Counted from the stretch's first letter, positions 26,640 to 36,221 are shown. The stretch is 64,000 bases of DNA from Caballeronia sordidicola (GCF_002220365.1 NZ_MTHB01000159.1:1-64000); one strand, 5' to 3'. Numbers and translations are program-made. The notes: a model not told the origin generated them from the letters alone.

Positions 26640-26681
26640 CCCTCGTTTATAAGTCACTATACCGTGACTTATAAACGAGGG
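26640..26681. promoter_or_regulatory. Perfect 18-bp-arm palindrome upstream of the mannosidase gene
   Basis: CCCTCGTTTATAAGTCAC (26640-26657) is exactly complementary to 26664-26681 around a 6-bp spacer TATACC. It lies between the TetR stop and the mannosidase start, 42-84 bp upstream of the latter. There is no T-run after either arm, and TATAAG/TATAAA words inside could be a -10. This best fits an operator for the adjacent TetR overlapping the mannosidase promoter. Confidence 0.75.
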
Positions 26682-26713
26682 CAAACGACACAATGAATTG
26701 GCGACCCTCGGTT

Positions 26714-27361
26714 TTATTTGCGCAGACCGTTGTCGCCGGCACCTTGAGCGACCGCTCGTATGCCGGCTAGCGCAATCGTGGAATAGAGATCGGCGACTTC
26801 GTCGAGCGATTTGACACCCGTCTGCATGACGTCGACAGCGCCGGACATGGCAGCGAGCAGCATGCGGGTCACGATCTCCGCGAGCGTCATGTCGAGGCCG
26901 GTTTCCGTGGCGATCATCGCGGCCCAGTCGGCAACCGCGGCGTTCAGGATGGTGCTCGCGTAGTGTTCCAGCGGCCCCTCGCCGTAAAGCAAGCGGCGCA
27001 ACAGCGGGCCGCGCTCGGCGATGGTCGCCAGCCATAAGCGAGTATTGACTCGCAAGCGCTCTTCGAAGCTCGTGATCACAGGCAACTCTTCATGGACACG
27101 TTGCCTCATGACCTTGAACTCACGTTCGACGAGTGCACCTATGAGATCGTCGCGGTTCGTGAAGTATCGATAGCCTAGCCGCTTGTCAACGCTGGAGCGC
27201 GCCGCCACGGATTCCATGGTCACCGCCGACACCCCGCTCTCGACAATGATTTCCGCCGCCATGTCGAGAAAGCGTTCGCGCCGCTTGGCGCCGCTCAAGC
27301 GGCTGCGAGGCACCGGGTCAGGATCGGGCGAGGCGGAGTTGGTTTTCACATCGGTTGCCAT
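26714..27361 (-). CDS. TetR family transcriptional regulator
   Basis: A 215-residue regulator: an N-terminal 25-residue polar tail, then the helix-turn-helix (FLDMAAEIIVESGVSAVTME followed by AARSSVDKRLGYRYFTNRDD), then a helical effector domain ending in GIRAVAQGAGDN. It is transcribed toward the beta-mannosidase gene 115 bp downstream, and a 42-bp palindrome occupies the gap. It likely represses mannosidase expression until a glycoside signal binds. Confidence 0.9.
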   Translation of the reverse strand: MATDVKTNSASPDPDPVPRSRLSGAKRRERFLDMAAEIIVESGVSAVTMESVAARSSVDKRLGYRYFTNRDDLIGALVEREFKVMRQRVHEELPVITSFEERLRVNTRLWLATIAERGPLLRRLLYGEGPLEHYASTILNAAVADWAAMIATETGLDMTLAEIVTRMLLAAMSGAVDVMQTGVKSLDEVADLYSTIALAGIRAVAQGAGDNGLRK

Positions 27362-27523
27362 TGTTGAGTTCTAGTTAGCAGGACATTGTTGAGGCGCTAT
27401 CTGCAGTGAGTTGCACGCATTGTGCGGCCGGTCCGGTTTGTCGGACCAAGCAAAAGTGCAAGTATCAACGGCGCTAAGCCACACGCTTGATTGCATGCTA
27501 TTCATTAGCATACCGAACATACT

Positions 27524-27874
27524 CTATTGAGTCTTTGTCTTGTCCAGTAGCAAACCGTCTATCCGTTCCCTGTTTTCATCGCCCCAGGCACAGAGCGGCA
27601 TGAGCGCTTTCGCCAGCGTCTTGCCGAACTCCGTCATTTCATAATCGACCCTGGGCGGCACTTCCCGATAGTCACGTCGCACGATGATGCCATCCTCGGC
27701 CAACTCGCGAACCTGCTGGATCAAGACCTTTTCACTGATGCCGGCGACAAGACGCTTCAATTCGCCGAACCGACGCGGCCCACTGTTCAGATGAAACAAC
27801 ACGATCGGCTTCCACTTCCCGCCGACAACCGAGAGAGCTATCTCCAGCCCGCAACTAAACGCCCGGTTTTCCAT
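27524..27874 (-). CDS. HxlR family transcriptional regulator
   Basis: A 116-residue winged-helix regulator from ATG 27872-27874, chosen because GGAGG lies 7 bases upstream. It has the HxlR pattern: Cys in FSCGLEIALSVVGGKWKPIV, RRFGELKRLVAGISEKVL, then the wing RRDYREVPPRVDYEMTEFG. Conserved N-terminal Cys residues in this family often sense aldehydes or oxidants. It is divergent from an SDR gene with a palindromic site in the 93-bp gap. Confidence 0.93.
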   Translation of the reverse strand: MENRAFSCGLEIALSVVGGKWKPIVLFHLNSGPRRFGELKRLVAGISEKVLIQQVRELAEDGIIVRRDYREVPPRVDYEMTEFGKTLAKALMPLCAWGDENRERIDGLLLDKTKTQ

Positions 27875-27896
27875 AAAATGACCTCCACACATACCT

Positions 27897-27916
27897 TTAG
27901 GTAGGTACTAGCCTAA
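27897..27916. promoter_or_regulatory. Candidate HxlR operator
   Basis: TTAGG-N3-GTAC-N3-CCTAA is palindromic in its arms and centre. It overlaps TACCT-TT-AGGTA at 27892-27903. It is located in the short divergent gap between the HxlR and SDR genes, where HxlR proteins typically bind. Confidence 0.5.
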
Positions 27917-27967
27917 CAGAATGTACTCGCCCATAATAAATCTTCACACTCGATCGGGAGATTTCAG

Positions 27968-28717
27968 ATGGGTAAGCTCAGTGGAAAAGTGGCAGTGGTA
28001 ACGGGTGCAAACAGCGGAATTGGCCTCGCGACGGCAAAGCGCTTTGCGCGGGAAGGCGCGCGGGTTTTCATGAGCGGCCGGCGCCAGAAGGAACTCGATG
28101 CGGCCGTCGCCGAGGTTGGAGAAAATGCCCGCGGCATTCAAGGCGACGTGTCCGTCCTTGCCGACCTGGACCGCCTGTTTGCCATCGTCAAAGAGGAAGC
28201 AGGAACGATCGACGTCCTGTTCGCCAACGCCGGCGGTGGAGAATTTGCAGCGCTCGGCGAGATTACGGAGGAGCACTTCGATAGAACTTTCGCGACCAAC
28301 GTAAAGGGCACGCTTTTCACGGTGCAGAAGGCCCTCCCACTGCTCAAGGACGGCGCGTCGGTCATTCTCACTGGATCGACTACCGAGGTGACCGGCGCGC
28401 CGTCATTCAGTGTCTATAGTGCTAGCAAGGCAGCGATCCGCAACTTCGCGCGAAGCTGGATCCTCGATCTCGCGCCGCGCAAGATCCGCGTCAATGTGCT
28501 TGTGCCAGGCGCAACTTCCACACCCGGATGGCATGGCCTCGCCACCTCGGAAGAAGCGAGCGAGGAGATGATCAAGTTCGTGCAGAGCACGACACCGCTT
28601 GGCCGCCTTGGCGATCCCTCGGAGACCGCGAGTGCGGCACTGTTCCTGGCTTCCGACGACAGCAGCTTTGTCACCGGCAGCGAATTGTTCGTCGACGGCG
28701 GGTCAGCGCAGATCTAG
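27968..28717 (+). CDS. SDR family oxidoreductase (HxlR-linked)
   Basis: A 249-residue classical SDR: GANSGIG cofactor motif, ANAGGG, Ser in ILTGSTTEVTG, YSASKAA catalytic Tyr-Lys and C-terminal SSFVTGSELFVDGGSAQI. It is divergent from the HxlR regulator, an arrangement common for redox- or aldehyde-responsive reductases. The substrate is not deducible. Confidence 0.93.
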   Translation: MGKLSGKVAVVTGANSGIGLATAKRFAREGARVFMSGRRQKELDAAVAEVGENARGIQGDVSVLADLDRLFAIVKEEAGTIDVLFANAGGGEFAALGEITEEHFDRTFATNVKGTLFTVQKALPLLKDGASVILTGSTTEVTGAPSFSVYSASKAAIRNFARSWILDLAPRKIRVNVLVPGATSTPGWHGLATSEEASEEMIKFVQSTTPLGRLGDPSETASAALFLASDDSSFVTGSELFVDGGSAQI

Positions 28718-28917
28718 GGAACATGCAGGCCGCGAGTGGTCTACGAGACAGGTGGGCCACGGTTCGAATGTGCTCGAGCCGTGAGCGAAAAACTGTTGTC
28801 TGCTGCGCAAGCATCGGGGCGTTTGCGCGGTCGGACTTGCGCGTTGCCAATACTCAGTAAAATAGGTCCCGCACGGGCAATATCAACCTGCTGCCCATCC
28901 TGGATATTCCCGCCACT

Positions 28918-30288
28918 GTGACAAGCACACTCGAACAACTTCGCACCGGACAGCTAGCCGGTACCCAACGACTGACGCTAGCCTGCGGCCTGACCGAATT
29001 TCCGCGCGAGATATTCGGTCTGTCCGACACGCTGGAAATCCTCGACCTGTCCGGCAATGCGCTTTCGTCGCTGCCCGATGATTTGCCGCGCCTGACGAAT
29101 CTGCGCACCATCTTCTGCTCGAACAACCAGTTTGCAGAGCTTCCGGAAGTGCTCGGTCAGTGCATGAAATTGAGCATGGTCGGATTCAAGGCAAACCGCA
29201 TACGAAAAGTATCGGGTGCTTCATTACCGCCCAATCTTCGCTGGCTGATCCTGACCGACAACGAAGTTGAGGCGCTTCCACCCGAGATCGGAAACTGCAC
29301 TCGGCTACAAAAGCTGATGTTGGCGGGCAATCAGTTGCGCACGCTGCCGGTGGAGTTGGCCGCATGCTCTCACCTTGAGTTGATCCGCCTGGCAGCTAAT
29401 CGGCTTACCGAACTGCCGCTTTGGGTCGCGTCCTTGCCCCGGCTTTCGTGGCTGGCGTACGCGGGAAATCCATTCAACGACCGACTTGAAGCACGCGCAA
29501 TGACGGATACGCCCGTTGCCGATATCCCCTGGGAGGCTCTGGATCTGCAGCATCGGCTAGGTGAAGGCGCATCGGGCGTGATTCATCGTGCGGAACTTCG
29601 GGTGGAATATCCGGCGGATAGCGACGCAACCCAGCCCGTTGCAGTCAAGCTATTTAAGGGCGCTGTGACCAGTGATGGCCTGCCGCACTGCGAAATGGCC
29701 GCTTGCATTGCTGCGGGACCACATCCGAACCTGATCCCGGTACTCGGCAAGATAAAGGGCCATCCCACCGGGGCCCATGGACTCGTGATGGAGTTGATTG
29801 ACCCGCAGCTAAGGAACCTTGCGGGGCCGCCCAGTCTGGAGTCTTGCACGCGCGATATCTATGACCTCGGTACCCGCTTCGACCTGACGTCAGCGCTAAG
29901 CGTTGCACACGGGATCGCATCGGCAGCATGGCATTTGCATCAGCAGGGCATCATGCATGGCGACCTGTACGCCCACAATATCCTGCATGGCGGACAGGGT
30001 CAGGCGCTAATGGGAGATTTTGGCGCGGCATCGTTCTATGCAACCGGCGATCAAGCGCTGGCCAACGCACTCCAGCGCCTGGAAGTAAGAGCGTTTGGCT
30101 GCCTGCTCGAAGAATTGCTTGATCGATGCGATGCGCAGGGGTCCGCGCAAAGAAGCTTGGCGGTGCTCGCAAGCCTGAAAAATGACTGTCTGGACGAGCA
30201 GGCCGGCGACCGGCCCCTGTTTGGCGAAATCGTGATTACCCTGGCCGCGCTGAGGGATTCTCGTCGGGACGAGGCAACTTCAGCTTAA
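28918..30288 (+). CDS. Leucine-rich-repeat protein with eukaryotic-like kinase domain
   Basis: The protein is 456 residues. Residues 1-200 hold about seven short leucine-rich repeats (LEILDLSGNALSSLPDDLPR, LQKLMLAGNQLRTLPVELAA), and residues 205-450 a protein kinase fold. The Gly-rich loop is LGEGASGVIH, the ATP Lys in VAVKLFKG, the catalytic loop HGDLYAHNIL (HRD replaced by HGD) and the metal Asp in MGDFGAAS. There are no membrane segments, so it is cytoplasmic. The LRR-first order is unusual. It starts at GTG 28918 with no clear ribosome site. Confidence 0.9.
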   Translation: MTSTLEQLRTGQLAGTQRLTLACGLTEFPREIFGLSDTLEILDLSGNALSSLPDDLPRLTNLRTIFCSNNQFAELPEVLGQCMKLSMVGFKANRIRKVSGASLPPNLRWLILTDNEVEALPPEIGNCTRLQKLMLAGNQLRTLPVELAACSHLELIRLAANRLTELPLWVASLPRLSWLAYAGNPFNDRLEARAMTDTPVADIPWEALDLQHRLGEGASGVIHRAELRVEYPADSDATQPVAVKLFKGAVTSDGLPHCEMAACIAAGPHPNLIPVLGKIKGHPTGAHGLVMELIDPQLRNLAGPPSLESCTRDIYDLGTRFDLTSALSVAHGIASAAWHLHQQGIMHGDLYAHNILHGGQGQALMGDFGAASFYATGDQALANALQRLEVRAFGCLLEELLDRCDAQGSAQRSLAVLASLKNDCLDEQAGDRPLFGEIVITLAALRDSRRDEATSA

Positions 30289-30344
30289 ATTCGGGTGCTT
30301 TAAACCGTATACTCATCCTCCCGTTCCCGTAGCGAGAGAGAAAC

Positions 30345-31490
30345 GTGCCAGTCATTACCTGCATCGAGGATTTGCGCGTGCTCGCGCAGCGGCGCGTGCC
30401 GCGCATGTTCTACGATTACGCCGACAGCGGCTCGTGGACCGAGAGTACCTACCGGGCCAATGAAAGCGACTTCCAGCGTATCAAGCTGCGCCAGCGCGTA
30501 GCGGTCAACATGGCGGGTCGCAGCACTCGCACGGAAATGGTGGGGCAGGAGGCCGCCATGCCGGTGGCGCTGGCACCCACGGGATTGACCGGCATGCAAC
30601 ACGCGGACGGCGAGATCCTCGCCGCACGCGCAGCAGAGAAGTTCGGTGTGCCGTTCACCTTGTCCACCATGAGCATCTGCTCGATCGAGGACGTCGCGGC
30701 ACACACCAGCAAACCATTCTGGTTCCAGCTCTACATGATGCGCGACCGCGACTTCATCGTGCGGCTGATCGAGCGCGCCCGGGCTGCGAAGTGCAGCGCC
30801 CTGATGCTCACGCTCGACTTGCAGATTCTCGGTCAGCGCCACAAGGACATCAAGAACGGGCTCTCGGCGCCGCCCAAACTGACGCTCCCGAACCTCATGA
30901 ACCTGGCGACCAAACCACGCTGGTGCCTCGGCATGCTCGGCACCAAGCGGCGCAGTTTCGGCAACATCGTCGGGCATGCAAAGGGCGTGGGGGATCTCTC
31001 GTCCCTGAGCTCATGGACCGCCGAGCAATTCGATCCGGCCTTAAGCTGGGCAGATGTCGAATGGGTCAAGAAGCTGTGGGGAGGCAAGCTCATCCTGAAG
31101 GGCATCATGGATCTGGAAGACGCGCGCCTTGCCGCCGACAGCGGCGCCGATGCAATGATCGTCTCCAACCACGGCGGCCGCCAACTCGACGGCGCGCCAT
31201 CGTCCATCTCCGCGCTACCCGAGATTGCGAGCGCGGTGGGAGATCGAATCGAAGTGTGGATGGATGGCGGCATCCGCAGCGGACAGGACGTGTTGAAAGC
31301 GGTGGCGCTCGGTGCGAAAGGCACGCTGATTGGCCGCAGCTTCCTGTACGGGCTGGGCGCAATGGGTGAGGCAGGGGTCGAGCGATGCCTGCAGGTCATC
31401 CACAAGGAACTCGACACCACCATGGCCTTTTGCGGGCATACCGACATCCGGCGCGTGAACGATCAGATCCTGCTACCCGGGACCTTTTGA
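30345..31490 (+). CDS. FMN-dependent alpha-hydroxy-acid dehydrogenase (LldD-like)
   Basis: A 381-residue TIM-barrel flavoprotein starting at GTG 30345. It has the signature SNHGGRQLDGAPSSI with the catalytic His and FMN-contacting Arg, the N-terminal FYDYADSGSWTESTY, and FWFQLYMMRDR in the FMN site. It oxidises an L-2-hydroxy acid such as L-lactate, passing electrons to the respiratory chain or to O2. It is separate from lactate permease genes, so the substrate may differ from lactate. It ends 12 bp from the convergent M81 gene. Confidence 0.9.
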   Translation: MPVITCIEDLRVLAQRRVPRMFYDYADSGSWTESTYRANESDFQRIKLRQRVAVNMAGRSTRTEMVGQEAAMPVALAPTGLTGMQHADGEILAARAAEKFGVPFTLSTMSICSIEDVAAHTSKPFWFQLYMMRDRDFIVRLIERARAAKCSALMLTLDLQILGQRHKDIKNGLSAPPKLTLPNLMNLATKPRWCLGMLGTKRRSFGNIVGHAKGVGDLSSLSSWTAEQFDPALSWADVEWVKKLWGGKLILKGIMDLEDARLAADSGADAMIVSNHGGRQLDGAPSSISALPEIASAVGDRIEVWMDGGIRSGQDVLKAVALGAKGTLIGRSFLYGLGAMGEAGVERCLQVIHKELDTTMAFCGHTDIRRVNDQILLPGTF

Positions 31491-31502
31491 ACGCCCGCGC
31501 CG

Positions 31503-32981
31503 TTACCAGTTCGTGCCGGTGTCCAGCGGATAAACCGGCCGCTGGACGTTCTTGAATTCGAACAGGCTGAAGTCGGAACTGGTCACGCCACGGCTGTCGC
31601 ATTCAACCAGGCCGTGCGCGATCGGCACAAATACCGGACGGCAATACATACGCGACTTGAGGATGAGAAACGTCGCACGGCGCGGGTCGATGCCAACACT
31701 TTCAAACACGCCAAGGTCCCAGGGCTCGTGCGTGCGCTCCGTCAACACGATCTGCGCTATGCCCACATCAAGCACCGCAGCGCGGCCCATGTGGGCGCGC
31801 TGTCCCGTGTAGGTCGGTCCGCTGATTACGTATTCCCCGTCGGTCAACGCACGCACAACGCCCGTGAGCGTGACCGGTAGACGCGGTTTCGCGGCTCGCC
31901 CGCTGAGCTTGTTGCCAATGCCAAGCGTGACAGTCTCGCCCACTCCCGCCGCGAACAATGCAGCGACGGCTTCGGGATCGCATACCAACCCCATCACGAT
32001 CCCCGTCAAGCCCTGGTGGATGGCTTCCTCATAGACCTCCATCGTGTCGCACGTGCCGCCTGACATGCAGTTGTCGCCATGATCGAGCAACAACACGGGC
32101 TTATCAGCGCCACGTGCGAGCGCGGCGCCCTCGGCAACGGAATCAGCGAGCGGCGGACTTCGATAGAAAAATCCCTCCCGGTCTTCCCAGATTTGCCGCG
32201 CAATGCGCTCAGCTACTTGCGCGGCAGCCTCGCGATCACCGTCGCCGACCACCACCACGCTGATGCAAGGCGCCGGGATATCGGCAAGTGAAAATCCCGC
32301 CAGCACGGAGACGGCGAGCATGCCGTCGCGCTCGGCTGCCTGGGCCGCTTCCACCGCGCGTTTCATTGCCCCCGCAGCGCTCGCACTGCGCAGCGTATGC
32401 GTGAGCAGCGGCGGCTGCGACCACGCAATCACCGGCCGCGCGCGGCCATCGAGGAGATCGAACAGAAGCCGCGCCGCGTGAGCGCCGCATTCGAACATAT
32501 CGACGTGCGGATAAGTCTTGAAGCTGACCATGACATCCGCGTTGTCGATCATCTTCTGCGTGACGTTCGCGTGCAGATCGAGAGCGACCGCTATGGGTGC
32601 ATGCGGCAATGCGGCACGCAGCCGCTCGAGCAGGTCACCCTCGCCGTCGTTGGAATTTTCTGCAACCATTGCGCCGTGCAAATCGAGCATGACGGCGTCA
32701 CAACCATGCGCGGCATCCACAATTGCGTTGCAGATGATGTCGTACGCAATGGCCGCGACCGGACCGCTCGGATTCGCCGACGCCGAAACCGGCGTGACAA
32801 GTTGCGCGCCCGCTCGTTCGGCTGCGTCGATAAACGCGGACATGGCGGTTTGCATGCCCTTGTTCTCGTTGTACGCGTCCTCGCCGAACGTGGGACCGTG
32901 ACGACCGAACGCCGCCAGGGGTGTAGCCACCGGCGAGAACGTATTGGTCTCGTGATTCATGCGTGCGACAAGAATTTTCAT
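31503..32981 (-). CDS. M81 family metallopeptidase (MlrC-like, DUF1485)
   Basis: A 492-residue cytoplasmic protein beginning MKILVARMNHETNTFSP, the MlrC hallmark. Likely zinc ligands are in MLDLHGAMV, ALDLHANV and YPHVDMFECG. DHGDNCMSGGTCDTM marks the C-terminal domain. MlrC in microcystin degradation cleaves small linear peptides; most homologues have unknown amide-hydrolase roles. It is the last gene of the apparent five-gene operon that starts with the Rieske oxygenase. Confidence 0.9.
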   Translation of the reverse strand: MKILVARMNHETNTFSPVATPLAAFGRHGPTFGEDAYNENKGMQTAMSAFIDAAERAGAQLVTPVSASANPSGPVAAIAYDIICNAIVDAAHGCDAVMLDLHGAMVAENSNDGEGDLLERLRAALPHAPIAVALDLHANVTQKMIDNADVMVSFKTYPHVDMFECGAHAARLLFDLLDGRARPVIAWSQPPLLTHTLRSASAAGAMKRAVEAAQAAERDGMLAVSVLAGFSLADIPAPCISVVVVGDGDREAAAQVAERIARQIWEDREGFFYRSPPLADSVAEGAALARGADKPVLLLDHGDNCMSGGTCDTMEVYEEAIHQGLTGIVMGLVCDPEAVAALFAAGVGETVTLGIGNKLSGRAAKPRLPVTLTGVVRALTDGEYVISGPTYTGQRAHMGRAAVLDVGIAQIVLTERTHEPWDLGVFESVGIDPRRATFLILKSRMYCRPVFVPIAHGLVECDSRGVTSSDFSLFEFKNVQRPVYPLDTGTNW

Positions 32982-33066
32982 GCGGCTTCCACTCGATGAG
33001 TTCAGACCACGCGAACGCTCTCTCTCACACTGCGAGCGAGTTCGCCTCTCGCCCGATCATACATTT

Positions 33067-33840
33067 TCAACTCCCCGAAATATCGAAATCAAAGTAGCGG
33101 CGCTCGATTTTTTGATACGTGCCGTCCTTCCTCATCGAGTCGATCGCGTGGTCGAGTTTCGTCTGCAACACGGTATCGTCCTTGCGCACGCCAATACCTG
33201 CTCCCTTGCCCAAGGTCTTCGCGTCGCTCACCGGATCTCCAACGAATGCAAAACCCTTGCCTCGCGGCGTCTTGAGAAACCCCTGGCTGCCGGCGATCAT
33301 GTCGGTCAGCGTGACATCGATACGGCCGGCCAGCAGGTCCGTGAACACCTGCTCCTGGTTCGCGTACGACACGACCTCGATCCCGGCTGGCGCCCAGTTC
33401 GCTTTCGCGTAGGCCTCTTGCGTCGAGCCCTGTGCGACCCCGACTTTCTTGCCCTTCAACGAATCCACCGTCGGCTTGATATTCGCCCCTTCTTTTCCAA
33501 TCAGCCGGCTAGGCGTATTGAACAGCGGCACGGAAAACGCGACCTGTTCCTCGCGCTTCGGGGTGATCGACATCGCAGACAGGATGGCATCGAACTTGCG
33601 ACCCTGCAGCGCTGGAATGATGCCGTCGAACCCCGTTTCGACCCAGACGCATTTGACATCGAGCCGCTTGCAGATTTCGTTTCCCAGGTCGATCTCGAAG
33701 CCCACGAGTTGCCCCGATGGCGCCTTCGATTCAAACGGCGCATAGGTCGGATCAACGCCAAAGCGCAGTTCGCTTGCGTCTTTCGCTTGCACGCAGAACG
33801 CGGCGAGTAACAACGCCATACCAGCAAGTGCCTTTTTCAT
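33067..33840 (-). CDS. Periplasmic amino-acid-type ABC substrate-binding protein
   Basis: A 257-residue type II solute-binding protein of the lysine/arginine/ornithine/histidine group: signal peptide MKKALAGMALLLAAFCVQA, LRFGVDPTYAPFESKAPSGQ, GFEIDLGNEICKRL, FDAILSAMSITPKRE and GKKVGVAQGSTQEAYAK. It captures a cationic amino acid or related amide. No permease or ATPase gene is adjacent, so it must use a transporter encoded elsewhere. It lies between the DUF2817 and M81 genes in the same orientation. Confidence 0.92.
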   Translation of the reverse strand: MKKALAGMALLLAAFCVQAKDASELRFGVDPTYAPFESKAPSGQLVGFEIDLGNEICKRLDVKCVWVETGFDGIIPALQGRKFDAILSAMSITPKREEQVAFSVPLFNTPSRLIGKEGANIKPTVDSLKGKKVGVAQGSTQEAYAKANWAPAGIEVVSYANQEQVFTDLLAGRIDVTLTDMIAGSQGFLKTPRGKGFAFVGDPVSDAKTLGKGAGIGVRKDDTVLQTKLDHAIDSMRKDGTYQKIERRYFDFDISGS

Positions 33841-33952
33841 GATGCTCCAGTTCGACGGAATAGCCGCATCGTTGAATGCGTTGCCGGCTAAGGTTGATAA
33901 AACCGCTGCTAAAGCGGGTTGTGCGTTTTTGGCGTTGCTCGAGGCTCAGTCG

Positions 33953-35056
33953 CTAGGCTGCCTGCAAAGCCCGCAGCCCACGCTCAAAAATCTGCCGCGT
34001 GCGTAGCTGGGTGAGTTCACGCCAGTCCTGATCCGCAGGGTAGAAATGTTCCGCCAACGCAGCCTTGATCCGGCGTCCCGTTTCGTCTTCAGGATCGCCA
34101 TACAAATGCAGCCAGTGATCGTCTCTTAGCGCGCGATGTCCCCTGATGCCGTCGTAGGTCCCGCATTCAATAACCAGCTGCATCAGGTCCATGCCGGGCA
34201 GTGCATCCAGCAGCGCCTGTGACGTGTAGCCGGTCGCGGTCGCCGCGATTCCTGAATCGGTCGTGGCGGCAGGTCCGGTGATCACTGTGTAGAGCCAGGG
34301 GCCGAAAACCGACTGTGACTTGGCGAGTGCGGGGTAGCTCTCCTGCGCCACCGCCATCAACATCGCATGACCGAACGCCCCTGCTCCCGTATGCAGGTCG
34401 AAGCACATTGCTGTATGCGCGCCTTCCATAAAACGCTTTGCGATGGCCCGCAATGTACGGTTGCTCCAGGTCGCATGCTGGCCGCCGAAGAAAATGCCGT
34501 CGGCATGAGCGTACTGCCCCGCCTCGACAATGCTCATGACCGTAGCTAGACCCAGTCTTTTAATCTCCTCTGCCATCCGTTCGTCGGCACGGCGGCGAGC
34601 GGGACCGTCAAGATCGCAGCACAAATAGATACTGTGAAAAGCCTCATAGCGCGCGTTGTCCGGCAGCGCCTCATTAAACGCAACGTAGTTCCGGTTGAGG
34701 TCGACGTTGTCCTCATTCACTCGACGTAACCAGGCCGTTCCCCAAGGATTGATCAAGTGCACCATGACCACGCAGACGTCGGCTGGCAACGCGCGTTTTT
34801 GCATTGAATAAAGGAATGCGATCTGCGATTCCGAGCCGTAATACCCTTCGATGCCATGCGTACCAGAAACGACGATGAACCGCTTGGGCGCAAGCGGATC
34901 GCCGATCACCGCTACGTCGGTGGCGAGCATTTCACGGCGGGGGCCGCGCATTGGATGCTCGAACTCCGCAAGCTCGGCGCCGACAGCCCGCGCAGCTTCG
35001 ATAAAACGATCTCGCTGGGCGGTGAACCCTGGGGCTTCAATAAAATACCGGTTCAT
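33953..35056 (-). CDS. DUF2817 protein (M14-like zinc carboxypeptidase fold)
   Basis: A 367-residue protein of the DUF2817 family, distantly related to M14 carboxypeptidases. Zinc-site candidates are His and Glu in SGTHGIEGYYGSE and His in FDLHTGAGAFG; NEDNVDLNRNYV is also typical. No signal peptide is seen. It likely removes a terminal residue or amide from a small imported compound. It begins 50 bp after the reductase stop in the same operon. Confidence 0.85.
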   Translation of the reverse strand: MNRYFIEAPGFTAQRDRFIEAARAVGAELAEFEHPMRGPRREMLATDVAVIGDPLAPKRFIVVSGTHGIEGYYGSESQIAFLYSMQKRALPADVCVVMVHLINPWGTAWLRRVNEDNVDLNRNYVAFNEALPDNARYEAFHSIYLCCDLDGPARRRADERMAEEIKRLGLATVMSIVEAGQYAHADGIFFGGQHATWSNRTLRAIAKRFMEGAHTAMCFDLHTGAGAFGHAMLMAVAQESYPALAKSQSVFGPWLYTVITGPAATTDSGIAATATGYTSQALLDALPGMDLMQLVIECGTYDGIRGHRALRDDHWLHLYGDPEDETGRRIKAALAEHFYPADQDWRELTQLRTRQIFERGLRALQAA

Positions 35057-35106
35057 GTTCTCTTTCCAAAAATTTAGAATCGCTGGCGGCAGACTAGTTT
35101 GCTTTG

Positions 35107-36219
35107 CTAATCAATTTGTATGGTGACTGCAGTTGACGGCCTTGCGCAGCACAGCAAAATTTCTCCGTCGCGCGGCTCATCAAGCGGTTGCTCGAAGTAT
35201 TCGACGGTACCGTCGATCAACCGGCTGGCACAGCTCCCGCACAATCCAGCGCGGCAACTGAACGGTGGTTTAAAGCCCTCAGCTTCGGCAAAATCCAGCA
35301 TTGAATGACATGACGGGTCCCATGCAGAGGTTTTGCCGGAGGGCATGAAACAAACCGTGGGCATGCCCGCTTCATATGCTTCAGATGTAGCCGAAGGCTC
35401 GGGCGAAGACGGCATGTCGACCTCGTCCAGCTCAAGCGCCGAGGCGGGCCCGAAGAACTCATGCCGGATACGGGCTTCGTCGACACCGAGGCTTCGCAGC
35501 AACCGGAAGTTCGACTGCATGAAGCGCGTTGGGCCGCACAGGTAAACGTCGTAGTCGTCGAGCGGCAGCAGGCGCTGCAGAGTCTCGCGCGTGATCAGGC
35601 CGTGACTATTGAAGCGCTGCTCTGCAACGTCCGATGGCTCCGGCGTGCGATAACAGATATGCGTCAGAACACCCTCCCGGCTCGCCTGCAAGCTTGCCAC
35701 TTCGTCCCGGAAAGCATGCACGCTTCCGTTTTCGCATGCGTGGATAAAATAGACTCGGCGTTGCGATGTCGCACACAAACGATGCAACATGCTGAGCATC
35801 GGCGTCACGCCAACACCACCGCTTAACAGCACGACGGGACGATCGCCAAGCTCATCGAGTACGAACCCACCGGCTGGACCGGCCACATCAAGCGTAGCGC
35901 CCGCCTCGATAACCCCGTGTAAATGGCTCGATACCACCCCGTCAGGCAGTTCGCCCCGATCCGGTGGCGCCAGTTGATGCTTGACCGAAATACGCCATCG
36001 AGTGCGCTCGGCAGGATCGCCGGACAGGCTGTAATGCCGCAGCAAGCGCTGCCCGTCCGACCCGGTGAGACGCACCTGAACAAATTGTCCCGGTAGGAAA
36101 GCCGGCAGCAACGCACCATCCGTCGCTTCAATCACGAACGATTTGATGACGCTGCTTTCCCGCTGCAGCTCCGCTACGCGCATCCGCTTGAACGCTCGCG
36201 GTTCTGTTGCCTCTTGCAT
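35107..36219 (-). CDS. Flavin/2Fe-2S reductase for the Rieske oxygenase
   Basis: A 370-residue electron-transfer protein. The N-terminal flavin domain has LRHYSLSGDP, then the NAD(P) domain LLSGGVGVTPMLSML. A linker precedes the C-terminal plant-type ferredoxin (CRAGLCGSCASRLIDG and ILLCCARP giving the 2Fe-2S ligands). The order (flavin, NAD, ferredoxin) matches VanB/GbcB-like reductases. It lies 2 bp downstream of the oxygenase gene, so the two form one two-component oxygenase. Confidence 0.9.
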   Translation of the reverse strand: MQEATEPRAFKRMRVAELQRESSVIKSFVIEATDGALLPAFLPGQFVQVRLTGSDGQRLLRHYSLSGDPAERTRWRISVKHQLAPPDRGELPDGVVSSHLHGVIEAGATLDVAGPAGGFVLDELGDRPVVLLSGGVGVTPMLSMLHRLCATSQRRVYFIHACENGSVHAFRDEVASLQASREGVLTHICYRTPEPSDVAEQRFNSHGLITRETLQRLLPLDDYDVYLCGPTRFMQSNFRLLRSLGVDEARIRHEFFGPASALELDEVDMPSSPEPSATSEAYEAGMPTVCFMPSGKTSAWDPSCHSMLDFAEAEGFKPPFSCRAGLCGSCASRLIDGTVEYFEQPLDEPRDGEILLCCARPSTAVTIQID

Positions 36220-36221
36220 CG

